Positions 8,890 through 17,892 of a DNA stretch of 47,337 bases are shown here, one piece after another. Made by a program: the position numbers and the translations under genes. Under the pieces are notes generated by a model, which had not been told where the DNA came from, made no database searches, and worked only from the letters and a program-made list of their open reading frames with translations. This stretch comes from JAOADN01 sp049323795 (GTDB taxonomy: Bacteria > Pseudomonadota > Alphaproteobacteria > Rhodobacterales > Rhodobacteraceae), in contig JBMOOH010000061.1 in NCBI GenBank assembly GCA_049323795.1, positions 1 through 47,337 on the forward strand, given 5' to 3'. Within the stretch, counting starts at the first letter, position 1. The number at the start of each line of letters is the position of its first letter.

Positions 8890-9060
8890 GCCGGCGGGGA
8901 CCGCCGCGCCCGCGGCGCGGCCGGGCCGCAGGGCAGGGGGGGCGACGCCGCGGCCGCCCGTCTCCTTCGTGTTGAGGGCGTTCCGGAGGATGGCCCGCAG
9001 CCGCGTCCGCCCCCGGCAGGGCGGACGGGGCGGACGCGGCCCCGACAGTCGCGGGCCTCG
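8890..9060 (-). repeat. Dispersed structured element, copy B (inverted, diverged)
   Basis: Read on the minus strand this resembles copy D: GACTGT, then GGGGCCGCG, a perfect central hairpin (9001-9014 against 9027-9039), then ACGAAGGAGACGG as in copy D. Hairpin 1 is degenerate and the 45-nt hairpin 2 is not recognisable. It is the only copy in this orientation and lies between the CocE-like and DppB-like genes. Boundaries are approximate. Confidence 0.6.
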
Positions 9061-9098
9061 CCGGGCGGGCGGGCGGGGGGCAGGAACGCGGCGTCGTC

Positions 9099-11141
9099 CT
9101 ACACATGGTCACGCGGTATCCTCTCGTCCCAGTCGCGCGCAAAGACCTCCTGTCCGTTTTCGGTCAGCCGAAGGCTCATCCGCACGCGGAAATGCGTGGC
9201 GTCGCAGGTCAGCGACCCCCGGCTTTCGTGGCAGATGGTCGTGTCCGGCCTCTCGATGCTGCTCATGCTGAACGTCTCGCACCGGGCGCTCAGCGGATCG
9301 CCATCGGCAATCACGTAGCGCGCGTAGCCCGTCCCCCGATGGGTCTGGTTCAGCGCCGGATAGTGCGCCGCGTAGGTGTTGCGCGGAAAGTCCACCACCA
9401 TCTCGCCCGACAGAAGGTCGCGCCTGACGCTGCGGCGGAGGGGCCAGCCCCCGGGCAGGGGCAGGTCCTGCACCGGATCGGGCGCGGCGGCCTCGGGCGG
9501 ATCGAAGGGGCGGAGCGCCGCATCGGCCGGGTCCGGCGGGCGCACGGGCAGGTCGAGCGCGCTCTCGCCCAGCGCGATCGTCAGCGTCGCAAGTTCCGGC
9601 GAGGGCCAGGCGATCGGCCAGTAGGTCGTCGAGATCGAGACCGCGATCCGGTTGCCCCTGGCGAAGCCGTGGGCGATGTCGTCGAGTTCGACCGTCGCCT
9701 CGGTCCATTCGCCGGGCGTCAGGGCCTTCGGGTCGCCGTGGCCGAGGCGGTGCGCGAGGTTCAGGTGCCCGATCCCTACCCGGGCGGAGGCACCGTCCGG
9801 CCAGACCTCGTTCAGCCGGACCGAGGCGAGCGCCTGCGGCCTGTCGCTGCGAAACCGCAGGTGAACCTTGGCGGCGCCGAGGATCTCGATCGGTTCCGTC
9901 AGCGGCGCGCTCGCCCAGACGAGCGAGCCGCCGTCATCCTCGCGCTGGTCGGTCGCCCATTCCGCGTCGCCGCCGTAGCGCCCGACCTCGCCGGCGGCGA
10001 GGCCCACCCAGAGCGGCGAGCAGACCGACGCCTCTCCCTCCGCCGCGCCGCCGGGGCCGAGCAGCCGCCCGTGCTGCCCGAACGGCATCCGCCGCGCCTC
10101 GATCCGCGGCGAGGGCCAGACCGCCTCGCCCACCCAGCGGCCATGCTTCACCGGATAGTTCGTCCGCGGGCGGAAGCTGTCCTCCATCCAGACCCGCAGC
10201 ACGGGTTCGTCCATGATCCCGGTGTCGCGCCCCTTCAGCCAGTGATCGCACCAGCGCAGAACCTCCTGCAGCCAGCCGATGCCCGGCGCGACCGTCGCGT
10301 CGTGCGGGAAGGTGTGGGCCCAGGGGCCGATCAGCCCGCGCCGGGGGCAGGTCAGTCCCGCCAGCAGGCGCGGCACGCTTTCCGAATAGTTGTCCGCCCA
10401 GCCCGAGACGGCATAGACGGGGATCCGGATGCGGCTGAAATCCTCGCAGACCGACCCGTGCCGCCAGTAGTCGTCGCGGCGCTGGTGGCGTAGCCAGGTC
10501 AGGATCCACGGCACGTTCGCCGCGCGCCGCTCCTCCCACATGCGCCGCCAGCGGTCGCCCACTATGGCAGGATCGGGCGGCAGGTCCATGTAGGCGAACA
10601 TGGTCGCCGACCAGTCGAAATCGTCCTTCGACAGGCACCCGCCGACGCGGTGGATGTCGGTCGCGAAACGGTCGTCGGTGGAGCCGACGGTGATGACCGT
10701 CTTCAGTTCCGGCGGCTGCATCGCCGCGATCTGGAGGCCGTTGAATCCGCCCCAGCTGATCCCGTACATCGCGACCTGCCCGTCGCACCAGTCCTGGCCC
10801 GCCAGCCAGCGGATCGCGTCCACGCCGTCCTGCAGCTCGGCCGGCGAGTATTCGTCGGCCAGCACCCCCTCGCTGTCGCCGCAGCCCCGGATGTCGAGCC
10901 TGAGGCAGGCATAGCCGTGCCGCGCAAGGTAGCGGTGCATCTTCTCGTCGCGCGTCCGCGTCCCGTCGCGCTTGCGGTAGGGCAGGTATTCGAGGATCAG
11001 CGGCACCTTGCCCGCGCCCTCGGGCAGCCAGAGCCGCCCGGCCAGCCGCGTGCCGTCGGGAAGCGGCACGAAGATGTTCTCGGTCTCCGTCAGATCGAAG
11101 GGGAAATCGGTGCGGAAGGTCGGCGGCATGATTGCGTCCAT
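9099..11141 (-). CDS. CocE/NonD family hydrolase (X-Pro dipeptidyl-peptidase-like)
   Basis: A 680-aa serine hydrolase with an N-terminal alpha/beta-hydrolase domain (about 20-300) and a C-terminal beta-sandwich (about 320-560) typical of CocE, alpha-amino-acid ester hydrolases and X-Pro dipeptidyl peptidases. The nucleophile is Ser129 in GISWGG; Asp250 (SGWADNYS) and His276 (IGPWAH) complete a likely triad. No signal peptide is seen, so it should act in the cytoplasm on esters or amides. The ATG at 11141 shares one base with the mttB-type stop (TGATG). Together with the oligopeptide-type importer it may cleave an imported conjugate before demethylation; this is inference from co-location. An alternative start is the ATG at 11129. 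Confidence 0.92.
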   Translation of the reverse strand: MDAIMPPTFRTDFPFDLTETENIFVPLPDGTRLAGRLWLPEGAGKVPLILEYLPYRKRDGTRTRDEKMHRYLARHGYACLRLDIRGCGDSEGVLADEYSPAELQDGVDAIRWLAGQDWCDGQVAMYGISWGGFNGLQIAAMQPPELKTVITVGSTDDRFATDIHRVGGCLSKDDFDWSATMFAYMDLPPDPAIVGDRWRRMWEERRAANVPWILTWLRHQRRDDYWRHGSVCEDFSRIRIPVYAVSGWADNYSESVPRLLAGLTCPRRGLIGPWAHTFPHDATVAPGIGWLQEVLRWCDHWLKGRDTGIMDEPVLRVWMEDSFRPRTNYPVKHGRWVGEAVWPSPRIEARRMPFGQHGRLLGPGGAAEGEASVCSPLWVGLAAGEVGRYGGDAEWATDQREDDGGSLVWASAPLTEPIEILGAAKVHLRFRSDRPQALASVRLNEVWPDGASARVGIGHLNLAHRLGHGDPKALTPGEWTEATVELDDIAHGFARGNRIAVSISTTYWPIAWPSPELATLTIALGESALDLPVRPPDPADAALRPFDPPEAAAPDPVQDLPLPGGWPLRRSVRRDLLSGEMVVDFPRNTYAAHYPALNQTHRGTGYARYVIADGDPLSARCETFSMSSIERPDTTICHESRGSLTCDATHFRVRMSLRLTENGQEVFARDWDERIPRDHV

Positions 11142-12664
11142 CAGTTCATCGGCGCCCCGCCTTCGGCCTTGCGGCGGGTCACGTAGCCGGCCAGCGCCTC
11201 GTCGATCCCGGGATCGAGCGGCGGCATCTCGGCGGCGGCCAGCATCTCCTTCCAGATCTGGTTGGCGCGGGTGCGGGCATCGACCGAGCCCTTGAGGAGC
11301 CAGTTCGGATGGTTGTCCCAGTTCGACACCATCGGCGCGTGGAAGGCCGTCCCGTATCGCTCCATCGTGTGCGCCGCCCCGAAGAAGTGCCCGGCCGGCC
11401 CGACCTCGGCGATGGCGTCGAGCGCAAGGGCCGCGGGGTCGGTCGCCAGCGGCTCGAAATAGGCGTCCATCATCTGCAGCATCTCGGCATCGAGGATCAG
11501 CTTCTCGAAGCTCGCCGTCAGCCCGCCATGCAGCCAGCCCGCGCCATGCTCGAGCACATGCGCGCCCCCCATCAGCGCGCCCCAGAGCGCCATCTGGCTT
11601 TCCCAGGCCGCCTGCGCGTCCACCTCGTTCGCGGCGCAGACGTTCGACGACCGGAACGGCACCCCGATGTGCCGCGCGAGCTGGCCGGATGCCTGCGCGG
11701 CCTTGGTGTATTCCGGCGTGCCGAAGGCGGGCGAGCCCGACCGCATGTCCACGTTCGAGGTGAAGCCCCCGTACATCACCGGCACGCCGGGCCGCACGAT
11801 CTGCGTCAGCGCGATTCCCGCCAGCGCCTCGGCATGCTGCAGCACCAGCGCCCCCGCGACCGTCACCGGTGCCATCGCGCCGGCCAGCGTGAAGGGCGTG
11901 ATGACGTTGACCTGGCCGTGCTCGGCCAGCGCGATCAGCCCCTCGGCCATCGGGATGTCGAGCTGCAGCGGCGTGTTGGTGTTGATGATGCCCATCAGGA
12001 CCGGGCGGCCGACCAGCCCCTCGGGCGTCGTCCCCAGCATGATCGCCGCCATCTCGATCCCGTCCATCGTGCGGGGGCGGCCGAGCGTCTGGGTCTGCCA
12101 GCTCTTGTCGAGGTGCCGGATCTGGGCGTGGTAGATGTCGAGGTGGCGGGTGTTCGCGGGCAGGTCCATCGGCTCGAACGGCCCGCCGCCCTCCTGGTGG
12201 AGGACGTTCAGCGACTGGACGAGCCGCAGGTAGTCGCACATCTCGGCGAAGGTGCCGTCGCGCCGGCCCCGGTCGTTGTCCATCACATAGGCCGGGCCGC
12301 CGACCGAGGTGTAGACGCAGACATTGCCGCCGACGCGCAGGTTCCGGGCCGGATTCCGCGCTTCGAGCGCGAAGGACGCGGGCACCCCGGCGATGAGCGG
12401 CGCGAACATCCCGGGGTCGAAGCGGACGATCCGGTCGTCCACCGTCGCGCCCGCCCGTGCATAGAGATCGCGCGCCGGGGCGTGCAGCACCCGCATCCCC
12501 TGCCGGGCCAAGACTGTCAGGGCGGCCTCGTGGATCGCCGCCACCTGGTCGTCCGAGATGACCTCGATCGGCCTGTAGCGCCGCCCGACCTGCCCGAAGG
12601 GCCGCTGCGCCACCCCGCCCGAGGGGCGGCCGGCAGCGCGGCGGCGGGCTTCGGGCCTTGTCAT
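11141..12664 (-). CDS. Trimethylamine methyltransferase (MttB) family protein, non-pyrrolysine
   Basis: A 507-aa protein of the MttB/COG5598 superfamily, with family features such as RPIEVISDDQ near the N-terminus and a TIM-barrel core (MYGGFTSNVDMRSGSPAFGTPE). The frame runs without an in-frame amber codon, so it belongs to the non-pyrrolysine branch that includes the glycine-betaine methyltransferase MtgB; characterised members move a methyl group from a quaternary amine to a corrinoid protein. No corrinoid-binding protein is encoded nearby. The ATG at 12664 overlaps the upstream flavoprotein stop as ATGA. A likely substrate is an N-methylated betaine-like compound, but this cannot be settled from sequence. 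Confidence 0.92.
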   Translation of the reverse strand: MTRPEARRRAAGRPSGGVAQRPFGQVGRRYRPIEVISDDQVAAIHEAALTVLARQGMRVLHAPARDLYARAGATVDDRIVRFDPGMFAPLIAGVPASFALEARNPARNLRVGGNVCVYTSVGGPAYVMDNDRGRRDGTFAEMCDYLRLVQSLNVLHQEGGGPFEPMDLPANTRHLDIYHAQIRHLDKSWQTQTLGRPRTMDGIEMAAIMLGTTPEGLVGRPVLMGIINTNTPLQLDIPMAEGLIALAEHGQVNVITPFTLAGAMAPVTVAGALVLQHAEALAGIALTQIVRPGVPVMYGGFTSNVDMRSGSPAFGTPEYTKAAQASGQLARHIGVPFRSSNVCAANEVDAQAAWESQMALWGALMGGAHVLEHGAGWLHGGLTASFEKLILDAEMLQMMDAYFEPLATDPAALALDAIAEVGPAGHFFGAAHTMERYGTAFHAPMVSNWDNHPNWLLKGSVDARTRANQIWKEMLAAAEMPPLDPGIDEALAGYVTRRKAEGGAPMN

Positions 12665-14739
12665 TCCGCCGCCTCCGGCAAAGCGAGGTCGCGGGGCGCG
12701 AAGGGCGCATCCCGGCGGACCATGACCTGCGACGCCGCAAGTCCCAGTTCGCGGGCGGTCTTGTGCCCCTGATAGACCGCGTGCGCGATGGCCCCCGGCG
12801 CCCTGGCATCGCCTGTCAGGTGCAGCGACGCCGGGCGGTCCTGACCGGCCGCCAGCGCATCGTGAAGCGCGCTGTCCCCCGCCCGCTGCCCGACGATCAC
12901 CAGCGACCGGACGGCGATTTCCCCCGGCGCGCCCGTGAAGATGTTCCGGAGCCGCAGCGTCTCGCCGTCGAACCCCGCGACGATCTCCATCGTCCTCAGG
13001 CCGACCCCCTTCTCGGCCAGCGAGGCATGCACGAGCGATGTCTCGTTGGTGTTGATCCCCCAGGCCGCCGCCCCGCCCGCCGAGGTGATGTAGGTGACCG
13101 CCAGGCCCTTCAGCGCGAGCATCTCCGCGACCGCCGAGCCCATGTAGTAGTTGTCGTAGTCGAACACGGCGACCGGCCCCTTGGGCATCGCCCCCGTCGC
13201 CAGATCGCTCGGCGTATGGACGCGCGGCGCGTCGGGCGGCCCCTGCGGCAGTTCGGATGGGGCAAGCAGGTTCGGCAGCCACCGCGCGCCCGTCGCGATC
13301 ACCACGTGATCCGCCCCGAAGTCGCGCACGTCCTGCGCCCCCAGATCGCTTTCCGGGTAGAGCGAGACGTTGGGCATCCTGCGAAGCTGGCCGAGCCGGT
13401 AGTCCACCACCCGGTGCCACTGGTTCAGCCCCGGCAGGGTCGATTCCCACCTCAGCCGCCCCCCGAACTCTCGCGACCTGTCGGCGAGCGCGACGGTGAA
13501 CCCCCGCCGTGCCATCGTCAGCGCGGCCTCGAGCCCCGCCGGGCCGCCGCCGACCACGAGCACCTGCCCCGCCCCGTCCTTGCGGACCACCTCGGGGTGC
13601 CAGCCGCGCCGCCATTCCTCGCCCACGGTCGGGTTCTGCGTGCAGCGCACCCAGACGCCCTCGTGCCAGGACGCGATGCAGATGTTGCAGCCGATGCATT
13701 CGCGGATGTCCTCGATCCGGCCCTCCTCGATCTTCCTCGGCAGGAACGGGTCGGCGATCGACGGCCGCGCGCCCCCGATCAGGTCGAGCACGCCGCGCCG
13801 GATCATCGACACCATCGTGTCGGGCGACGTGAAGCGGCCGACGCCGACCACGGGCCTGTCCGTCACCGTCTTCATGAAATCGACGACCGGCTCGTGGCTG
13901 CCCTCGGCCGTGTAGCGGCTGACGGCGCAGTCGGTCGGCGAATAGTCCATCTTGATGTCGAAGAGGTCCGGCGCGTCCCTGAGATACCCGATCACCTCGT
14001 GCGCCTCGGAGGGCGCGGCCTCGGACGGGCGCGACCGCAGCTCCTGCATCGACATCCGCACCGCGACCGCGCAGCGCCCGTGCGTCGCCTCGCGCACCGC
14101 GTCGATCAGTTCCTCGACGAGGCGGACGCGGTTGCGGACCGACCCGCCATAGGCGTCGGTGCGCCGGTTGTAGTCCGAGAGCAGGAACTGGTAGGGCAGA
14201 TAGCCCATGCCCGCATAGACGTAGAGGATGTCGAAGCCGGCGCGCTCGGCCCGCACCGCCGCCTCGGCGTGCCAGCGGATCACGTCGCGGATGTCGCCGG
14301 CGTCCATGACGCGGGGACGCGACGACGACATGAACCCCACATGCGTCGCCATCCAGGGCACGCCCGAGGGCGACAGTTGCGGATGGCGCGTCAGCCGGTT
14401 CATCGTTCCCGCCCCGCCATGCCAGAGCTCGACCGCCGCGAGTGCCCCGTGCCGGTGCGCGGCCTCGGTCATCAGCGCGTGCGCGCGGATGTCCGTGTCG
14501 TCCCAGAGGGTGGCGTAGGGAAAGGGCGTGTCGTCCGAGGTGTCGTGGACCGAACAGATGCCGGTCGAGACCACCGCCCAGCCGCCTTCGGCCTTGGTCT
14601 CGCGGAAGGCGGCGCGGACATGCGGGGCGGCGTTGGTCATGCCGCTGGCATGCGGCACCTGGAAGAAGCGGTTCCGTGCGACCTTCGGCCCGATCGTCAC
14701 AGGCTCGAACAGGATGTCGAAGCGCGGGTCACGTTGCAT
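12661..14739 (-). CDS. TMADH-like NADH:flavin oxidoreductase with [4Fe-4S] cluster
   Basis: A 692-aa flavoprotein resembling trimethylamine dehydrogenase: an FMN-binding TIM barrel (about 5-345), a [4Fe-4S] motif with Cys348, Cys351, Cys354 and Cys366, and a C-terminal dinucleotide-binding region beginning VLVVGGGPAG near 393. Compared from memory with Methylophilus TMADH, the cysteine that covalently binds FMN (Cys30, QVPHC) is Ala31 here, the cage residue Tyr60 is Ile61 and Trp264 aligns with Phe near 260, while Trp355 is kept (Trp358). It should therefore bind FMN non-covalently and use a different N-methyl substrate. AAGGAG lies five bases before the ATG, and a promoter is visible just upstream. 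Confidence 0.92.
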   Translation of the reverse strand: MQRDPRFDILFEPVTIGPKVARNRFFQVPHASGMTNAAPHVRAAFRETKAEGGWAVVSTGICSVHDTSDDTPFPYATLWDDTDIRAHALMTEAAHRHGALAAVELWHGGAGTMNRLTRHPQLSPSGVPWMATHVGFMSSSRPRVMDAGDIRDVIRWHAEAAVRAERAGFDILYVYAGMGYLPYQFLLSDYNRRTDAYGGSVRNRVRLVEELIDAVREATHGRCAVAVRMSMQELRSRPSEAAPSEAHEVIGYLRDAPDLFDIKMDYSPTDCAVSRYTAEGSHEPVVDFMKTVTDRPVVGVGRFTSPDTMVSMIRRGVLDLIGGARPSIADPFLPRKIEEGRIEDIRECIGCNICIASWHEGVWVRCTQNPTVGEEWRRGWHPEVVRKDGAGQVLVVGGGPAGLEAALTMARRGFTVALADRSREFGGRLRWESTLPGLNQWHRVVDYRLGQLRRMPNVSLYPESDLGAQDVRDFGADHVVIATGARWLPNLLAPSELPQGPPDAPRVHTPSDLATGAMPKGPVAVFDYDNYYMGSAVAEMLALKGLAVTYITSAGGAAAWGINTNETSLVHASLAEKGVGLRTMEIVAGFDGETLRLRNIFTGAPGEIAVRSLVIVGQRAGDSALHDALAAGQDRPASLHLTGDARAPGAIAHAVYQGHKTARELGLAASQVMVRRDAPFAPRDLALPEAAE

Positions 14740-14760
14740 GGCGACTCCTTGCTGAACGAC

Positions 14761-14790
14761 CGTATAGTATCAGGCGGGGGCCTCTGGCAA
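14761..14790 (-). promoter_or_regulatory. Probable promoter of the TMADH-like/mttB-type operon
   Basis: On the minus strand TTGCCA (14785-14790) precedes an AT-rich block TACTATACG (14761-14769) that offers -10 hexamers at 15-18 bases spacing. Transcription would start about 15-20 bases before the ATG at 14739, leaving room for the AAGGAG site. The block is the only AT-rich patch in this gap. Confidence 0.5.
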
Positions 14791-14818
14791 GCGTCGTGAC
14801 GAGGCGCAGGGACCTCTT

Positions 14819-14973
14819 GCCCGGACGGGCGAGCCGACTGTCCGGGCCGCGCCTGCCTGCCCGCGGGCAGGCTGATCTGCGACGCGCCCGGTCCGGTCAG
14901 GCGCCCCCCCCGAGAATGGCACTGTCCGGACGCGCTGGCCCCTTGCCCTGCGCCTTGGGCAGGCGGCAGGGCC
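14819..14973 (+). repeat. Dispersed structured element, copy C (partial)
   Basis: Hairpin 1 (14819-14847) keeps the arms GCCCGGACG and TGTCCGGGC but has a changed 11-nt loop (GGCGAGCCGAC). The central position again holds an inverted repeat (GCCTGCC near 14852 with GGGCAGGC). A different hairpin (14937-14973, outer GGCC/GGCC) sits where hairpin 2 is expected, eight bases from the glnT stop. A C9 run (14972-14980) abuts that stop. Confidence 0.6.
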
Positions 14974-14980
14974 CCCCCCC

Positions 14981-16288
14981 TCAGATATCCAGCGTGTTCT
15001 CCGTCTCCCAGCGCGAGAAATGGGCGGCGTAGCTGTTCCATTCCTGCGTCTTGAGCTTGACGTAGGCCTGCGAGAACTCGGCCCCGAGCATCGCCTTCAG
15101 CGTCCTGTCGCGGTCGAATTCCCTGAGCGCGTCGAGGAGGTTCAGGGGCAGCTTCGGCGCATTCCTCACGGTATGGCCGAACTGGTACATGTCGATGTCG
15201 TGGCGCTTGCCGGGGTCGGCCTTCGTCCTGACCCCGTCGAGGCCCGCCGCGACGACGACCGCCTGGAGAAGGTAGGGGTTCGCCGCCCCGTCGGGCAGGC
15301 GCAGCTCGAACCGCCCCGGCCCCGGCACGCGGACCATGTGCGTGCGGTTGTTGCCCGTCCAGGTCACCGTGTTCGGCGCCCAGGTCGCGCCCGAGGTGGT
15401 GCGGGGGGCGTTGATGCGCTTGTAGCTGTTGACGGTCGGGTTCGTCAGCGCGGCCATCGCGCTTGCGTGTTTCATGATCCCGCCGAGGAAGCTGCGCCCC
15501 CGGTCCGACAGGCCAAGCTCGCTCTTGGCGTCGGCGAAGGCGTTCGTCCGGCCATCCGCCGACCAGACCGAGATGTGGACGTGGCAGCCCGATCCGGTCA
15601 GGCCCTTGAAGGGCTTCGGCATGAAGGTGGCGCGGAAGCCGTGCTTTTCCGCGACCGACTTCACCATGAACTTGAAGAACGAATGCTTGTCGGCGGTCGC
15701 CAGCACGTCGTCGTATTTCCAGTTCATCTCGAACTGGCCGATCGCGTCCTCGTGGTCGTTCTGGTAGGGCTCCCAGCCCAGTTCCAGCATGTAGTCGCAG
15801 ACCTCGCTGATGACGTCGTAGCGGCGCATCACCGCCTGCTGGTCGTAGCAGGGCTTTTCGGCGGTGTCGTAGATGTCCGAGGCCGCCGTGCCTTCGGCGT
15901 TCAGGATGAAGAACTCGGGCTCGACCCCGGTGCGGACGCGGAGGCCGTCCTTCGCGGCTTCCCTGATGACGGATTCGAGGACGTTCCTCGGGGCCTGATC
16001 GACGAGCTTTCCCTCCATCGTCGCGCGGGCGGCGACCCAGGCGACGTCCTTCTTCCACGGAAGCTGGATGACCGCCTCGGGGTCGGGGACCGCCATCAGG
16101 TCGGGATGGGCGGGCGTGAGGTCGAGCCAGGTGGCGAAACCGGCAAAGCCCGCGCCGTCCACCGCCATCTCGTTGATCGCCTGCATGGGCACGAGCTTGG
16201 CCCGCTGACCGCCCATCAGGTCGGTGTAGGAAATCATGAAATACCTGACGCCCCTGTCCTTGGCCCACTTGGCAAGGTCCCTGACCAT
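14981..16288 (-). CDS. glnT: Type III glutamine synthetase-like ligase (GlnT / gamma-glutamylmethylamide synthetase)
   Basis: A 435-aa ATP-dependent ligase of the glutamine synthetase superfamily. The catalytic domain has the expected Glu and His positions: GVEPEFF (about 130), NDHEDAIGQFEMNW (about 178-191), GSGCHVHIS and the NRTHMVRVPGPGRFELR segment. This GlnT branch includes GMAS, which joins methylamine to glutamate to make gamma-glutamylmethylamide; plain ammonia ligase activity is the alternative. Directly following glxBCD-type genes and preceding N-methyl-cleaving enzymes, the GMAS role is favoured by inference. The ATG at 16288 has GGGGAG upstream. A 278-bp gap containing repeat copy D separates it from glxD. 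Confidence 0.93.
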   Translation of the reverse strand: MVRDLAKWAKDRGVRYFMISYTDLMGGQRAKLVPMQAINEMAVDGAGFAGFATWLDLTPAHPDLMAVPDPEAVIQLPWKKDVAWVAARATMEGKLVDQAPRNVLESVIREAAKDGLRVRTGVEPEFFILNAEGTAASDIYDTAEKPCYDQQAVMRRYDVISEVCDYMLELGWEPYQNDHEDAIGQFEMNWKYDDVLATADKHSFFKFMVKSVAEKHGFRATFMPKPFKGLTGSGCHVHISVWSADGRTNAFADAKSELGLSDRGRSFLGGIMKHASAMAALTNPTVNSYKRINAPRTTSGATWAPNTVTWTGNNRTHMVRVPGPGRFELRLPDGAANPYLLQAVVVAAGLDGVRTKADPGKRHDIDMYQFGHTVRNAPKLPLNLLDALREFDRDRTLKAMLGAEFSQAYVKLKTQEWNSYAAHFSRWETENTLDI

Positions 16289-16345
16289 TCGCGTGACTCC
16301 CCGTCGCTTATGTTTGTTGATCGAATGCTGACCTATCCGCGCTTC

Positions 16346-16546
16346 GCACGAACAGGCAGGTGACTGTTCGTGCCGCGTTCGCCCCTGCGGGGGGCGGACG
16401 CGCCATTCGCGCATCCGCCGGGGCGAGCGCGACACGAAGGAGACGGACGGCGCGGGCGGATGGCCCCTCGGCCGTCGCGGCCCCTGGCCGCTCTGGGCCG
16501 ACCGGCATGGCCGACCTGCCACTGGCAGGTCGGCTGGTCATGCCGG
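16346..16546 (+). repeat. Dispersed structured element, copy D (full length)
   Basis: This 201-bp copy nearly matches copy A in length. Hairpin 1 (16346-16373) has arms GCACGAACA/TGTTCGTGC, fully paired, around the same loop GGCAGGTGAC. The central hairpin pairs 16375-16385 with 16391-16401. The box GCGCATCCGCCGGGGCG follows. Hairpin 2 (16502-16546, 45 nt) has outer CCGGCATG/CATGCCGG and an inner perfect stem CCGACCTGCC/GGCAGGTCGG. It ends 20 bases from the glxD stop codon. Confidence 0.88.
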
Positions 16547-16566
16547 AAGGGAAGCGCCTCACGCAC

Positions 16567-17892
16567 TCACATCCTCCCGCGCCCCGGTATCCAGGCCGTC
16601 CCCGCAAGCGGCACGCCCGCCATCGCCGCCGACTCGACCGTCAGCGCGACGAGGTCCTCGGGCTCCAGGTTGTGCAGGTGGCTCTTCCCGCAGGCCCGCG
16701 CGATGGTCTGCGCCTCGAGCGTCATCACCTTGAGGTAGTTCTTCAGCCGCCGCCCGCCGAGGACCGGGTCGAAACGCCCGTAAAGCTCGGGGTCCTGCGT
16801 CGTGATCCCCGCCGGGTCGCGGCCCTCGTGCCAGTCGTCGTAGGCATCCGCCGTGGCGCCAAGCTTCTGGTATTCCTCCTCCCAGCGCGGGTCGTTGTCG
16901 CCGAGCGCGATCAGCGCCGCCGTGCCGATCGACACGGCGTCCGCGCCAAGCGCCAGCGCCTTGGCCACGTCCGCGCCCGACCGCACCCCGCCCGAGACGA
17001 TGAGCTGAACCTTCCTGTGCATGCCGAGATCCTGCAGCGCCTTCACCGCCTGCGGGATGCAGGCGAGGATCGGCATGCCGACATGTTCGATGAACACGTC
17101 CTGCGTCGCGGCGGTGCCGCCCTGCATCCCGTCCACCACGACGACATCCGCCCCCGCCTTCACGGCGAGCGCCGTGTCGTAGTAGGGCCGGGCACCCCCG
17201 ACCTTCACATAGATCGGCTTTTCCCAGTCGGTGATCTCGCGCAGTTCGAGAATCTTGATCTCGAGGTCGTCCGGCCCCGTCCAGTCCGGGTGGCGGCAGG
17301 CCGAGCGCTGGTCGATCCCCTTGGGCAGGTTGCGCATCTCGGCCACGCGGTCGGAAATCTTCTGGCCGAGGAGCATCCCGCCCCCGCCCGGCTTCGCGCC
17401 CTGGCCGACGACGATCTCGATCGCGTCGGCGCGGCGCAGGTCGTCGGGGTTCATGCCGTAGCGGCTCGGCAGGTACTGGTAGACGAGCGTCCTCGAATGC
17501 CCCCGCTCCTCCTCGGTCATGCCGCCGTCGCCGGTGGTGGTGCTGGTCCCCGCCGCCGTCGCGCCGCGCCCCAGCGCCTCTTTCGCGGGGCCGGAGAGGG
17601 CGCCGAAGCTCATCCCGGCGATGGTGACGGGAATGTCGAGGTGGATGGGGTTCTTCGCGTGGCGCGTCCCGAGCCAGACGTCGGTCGCGCATTTCTCGCG
17701 GTAGCCTTCCAGCGGATAGCGGCTGATCGAGGCGCCGAGGAACAGAAGGTCGTCGAAATGCGGCAGCTGGCGCTTGGTGCCGCCGCCCCTGATGTCGTAG
17801 ATGCCCGAGGCCGCCGCGCGGCGGATCTCGGCGTTCACCTCGGGCGTGAAGGTCGCCGAGAAGCGGGGCGGGGTGCGCGGAAGGTCGGTCAT
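16567..17892 (-). CDS. glxD (mgsC): FMN-binding glutamate synthase family protein (GlxD / MgsC)
   Basis: A 441-aa protein matching the FMN-binding synthase domain of glutamate synthase, with family segments GMSFGALSGPAKEALGRGA, TGDGGMTEEER, VVGQGAKPGGGGMLLG and a phosphate/FMN region LIVSGGVRSGADVAKALALGADAVSIG quoted in part. In the N-methylglutamate pathway this subunit makes N-methylglutamate using glutamate-synthase-like chemistry on methylamine donated by gamma-glutamylmethylamide. The ATG shares a base with the glxC stop (TGATG), so the subunits are translationally coupled. A cysteine-rich Fe-S motif is not obvious in the short C-terminus. Confidence 0.95.
   Translation of the reverse strand: MTDLPRTPPRFSATFTPEVNAEIRRAAASGIYDIRGGGTKRQLPHFDDLLFLGASISRYPLEGYREKCATDVWLGTRHAKNPIHLDIPVTIAGMSFGALSGPAKEALGRGATAAGTSTTTGDGGMTEEERGHSRTLVYQYLPSRYGMNPDDLRRADAIEIVVGQGAKPGGGGMLLGQKISDRVAEMRNLPKGIDQRSACRHPDWTGPDDLEIKILELREITDWEKPIYVKVGGARPYYDTALAVKAGADVVVVDGMQGGTAATQDVFIEHVGMPILACIPQAVKALQDLGMHRKVQLIVSGGVRSGADVAKALALGADAVSIGTAALIALGDNDPRWEEEYQKLGATADAYDDWHEGRDPAGITTQDPELYGRFDPVLGGRRLKNYLKVMTLEAQTIARACGKSHLHNLEPEDLVALTVESAAMAGVPLAGTAWIPGRGRM

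Noticed and set aside
11141..12664. Possible pyrrolysine (amber) codon in the MttB-family gene
   Set aside because: The frame is uninterrupted for 507 codons, so it is the non-pyrrolysine type.
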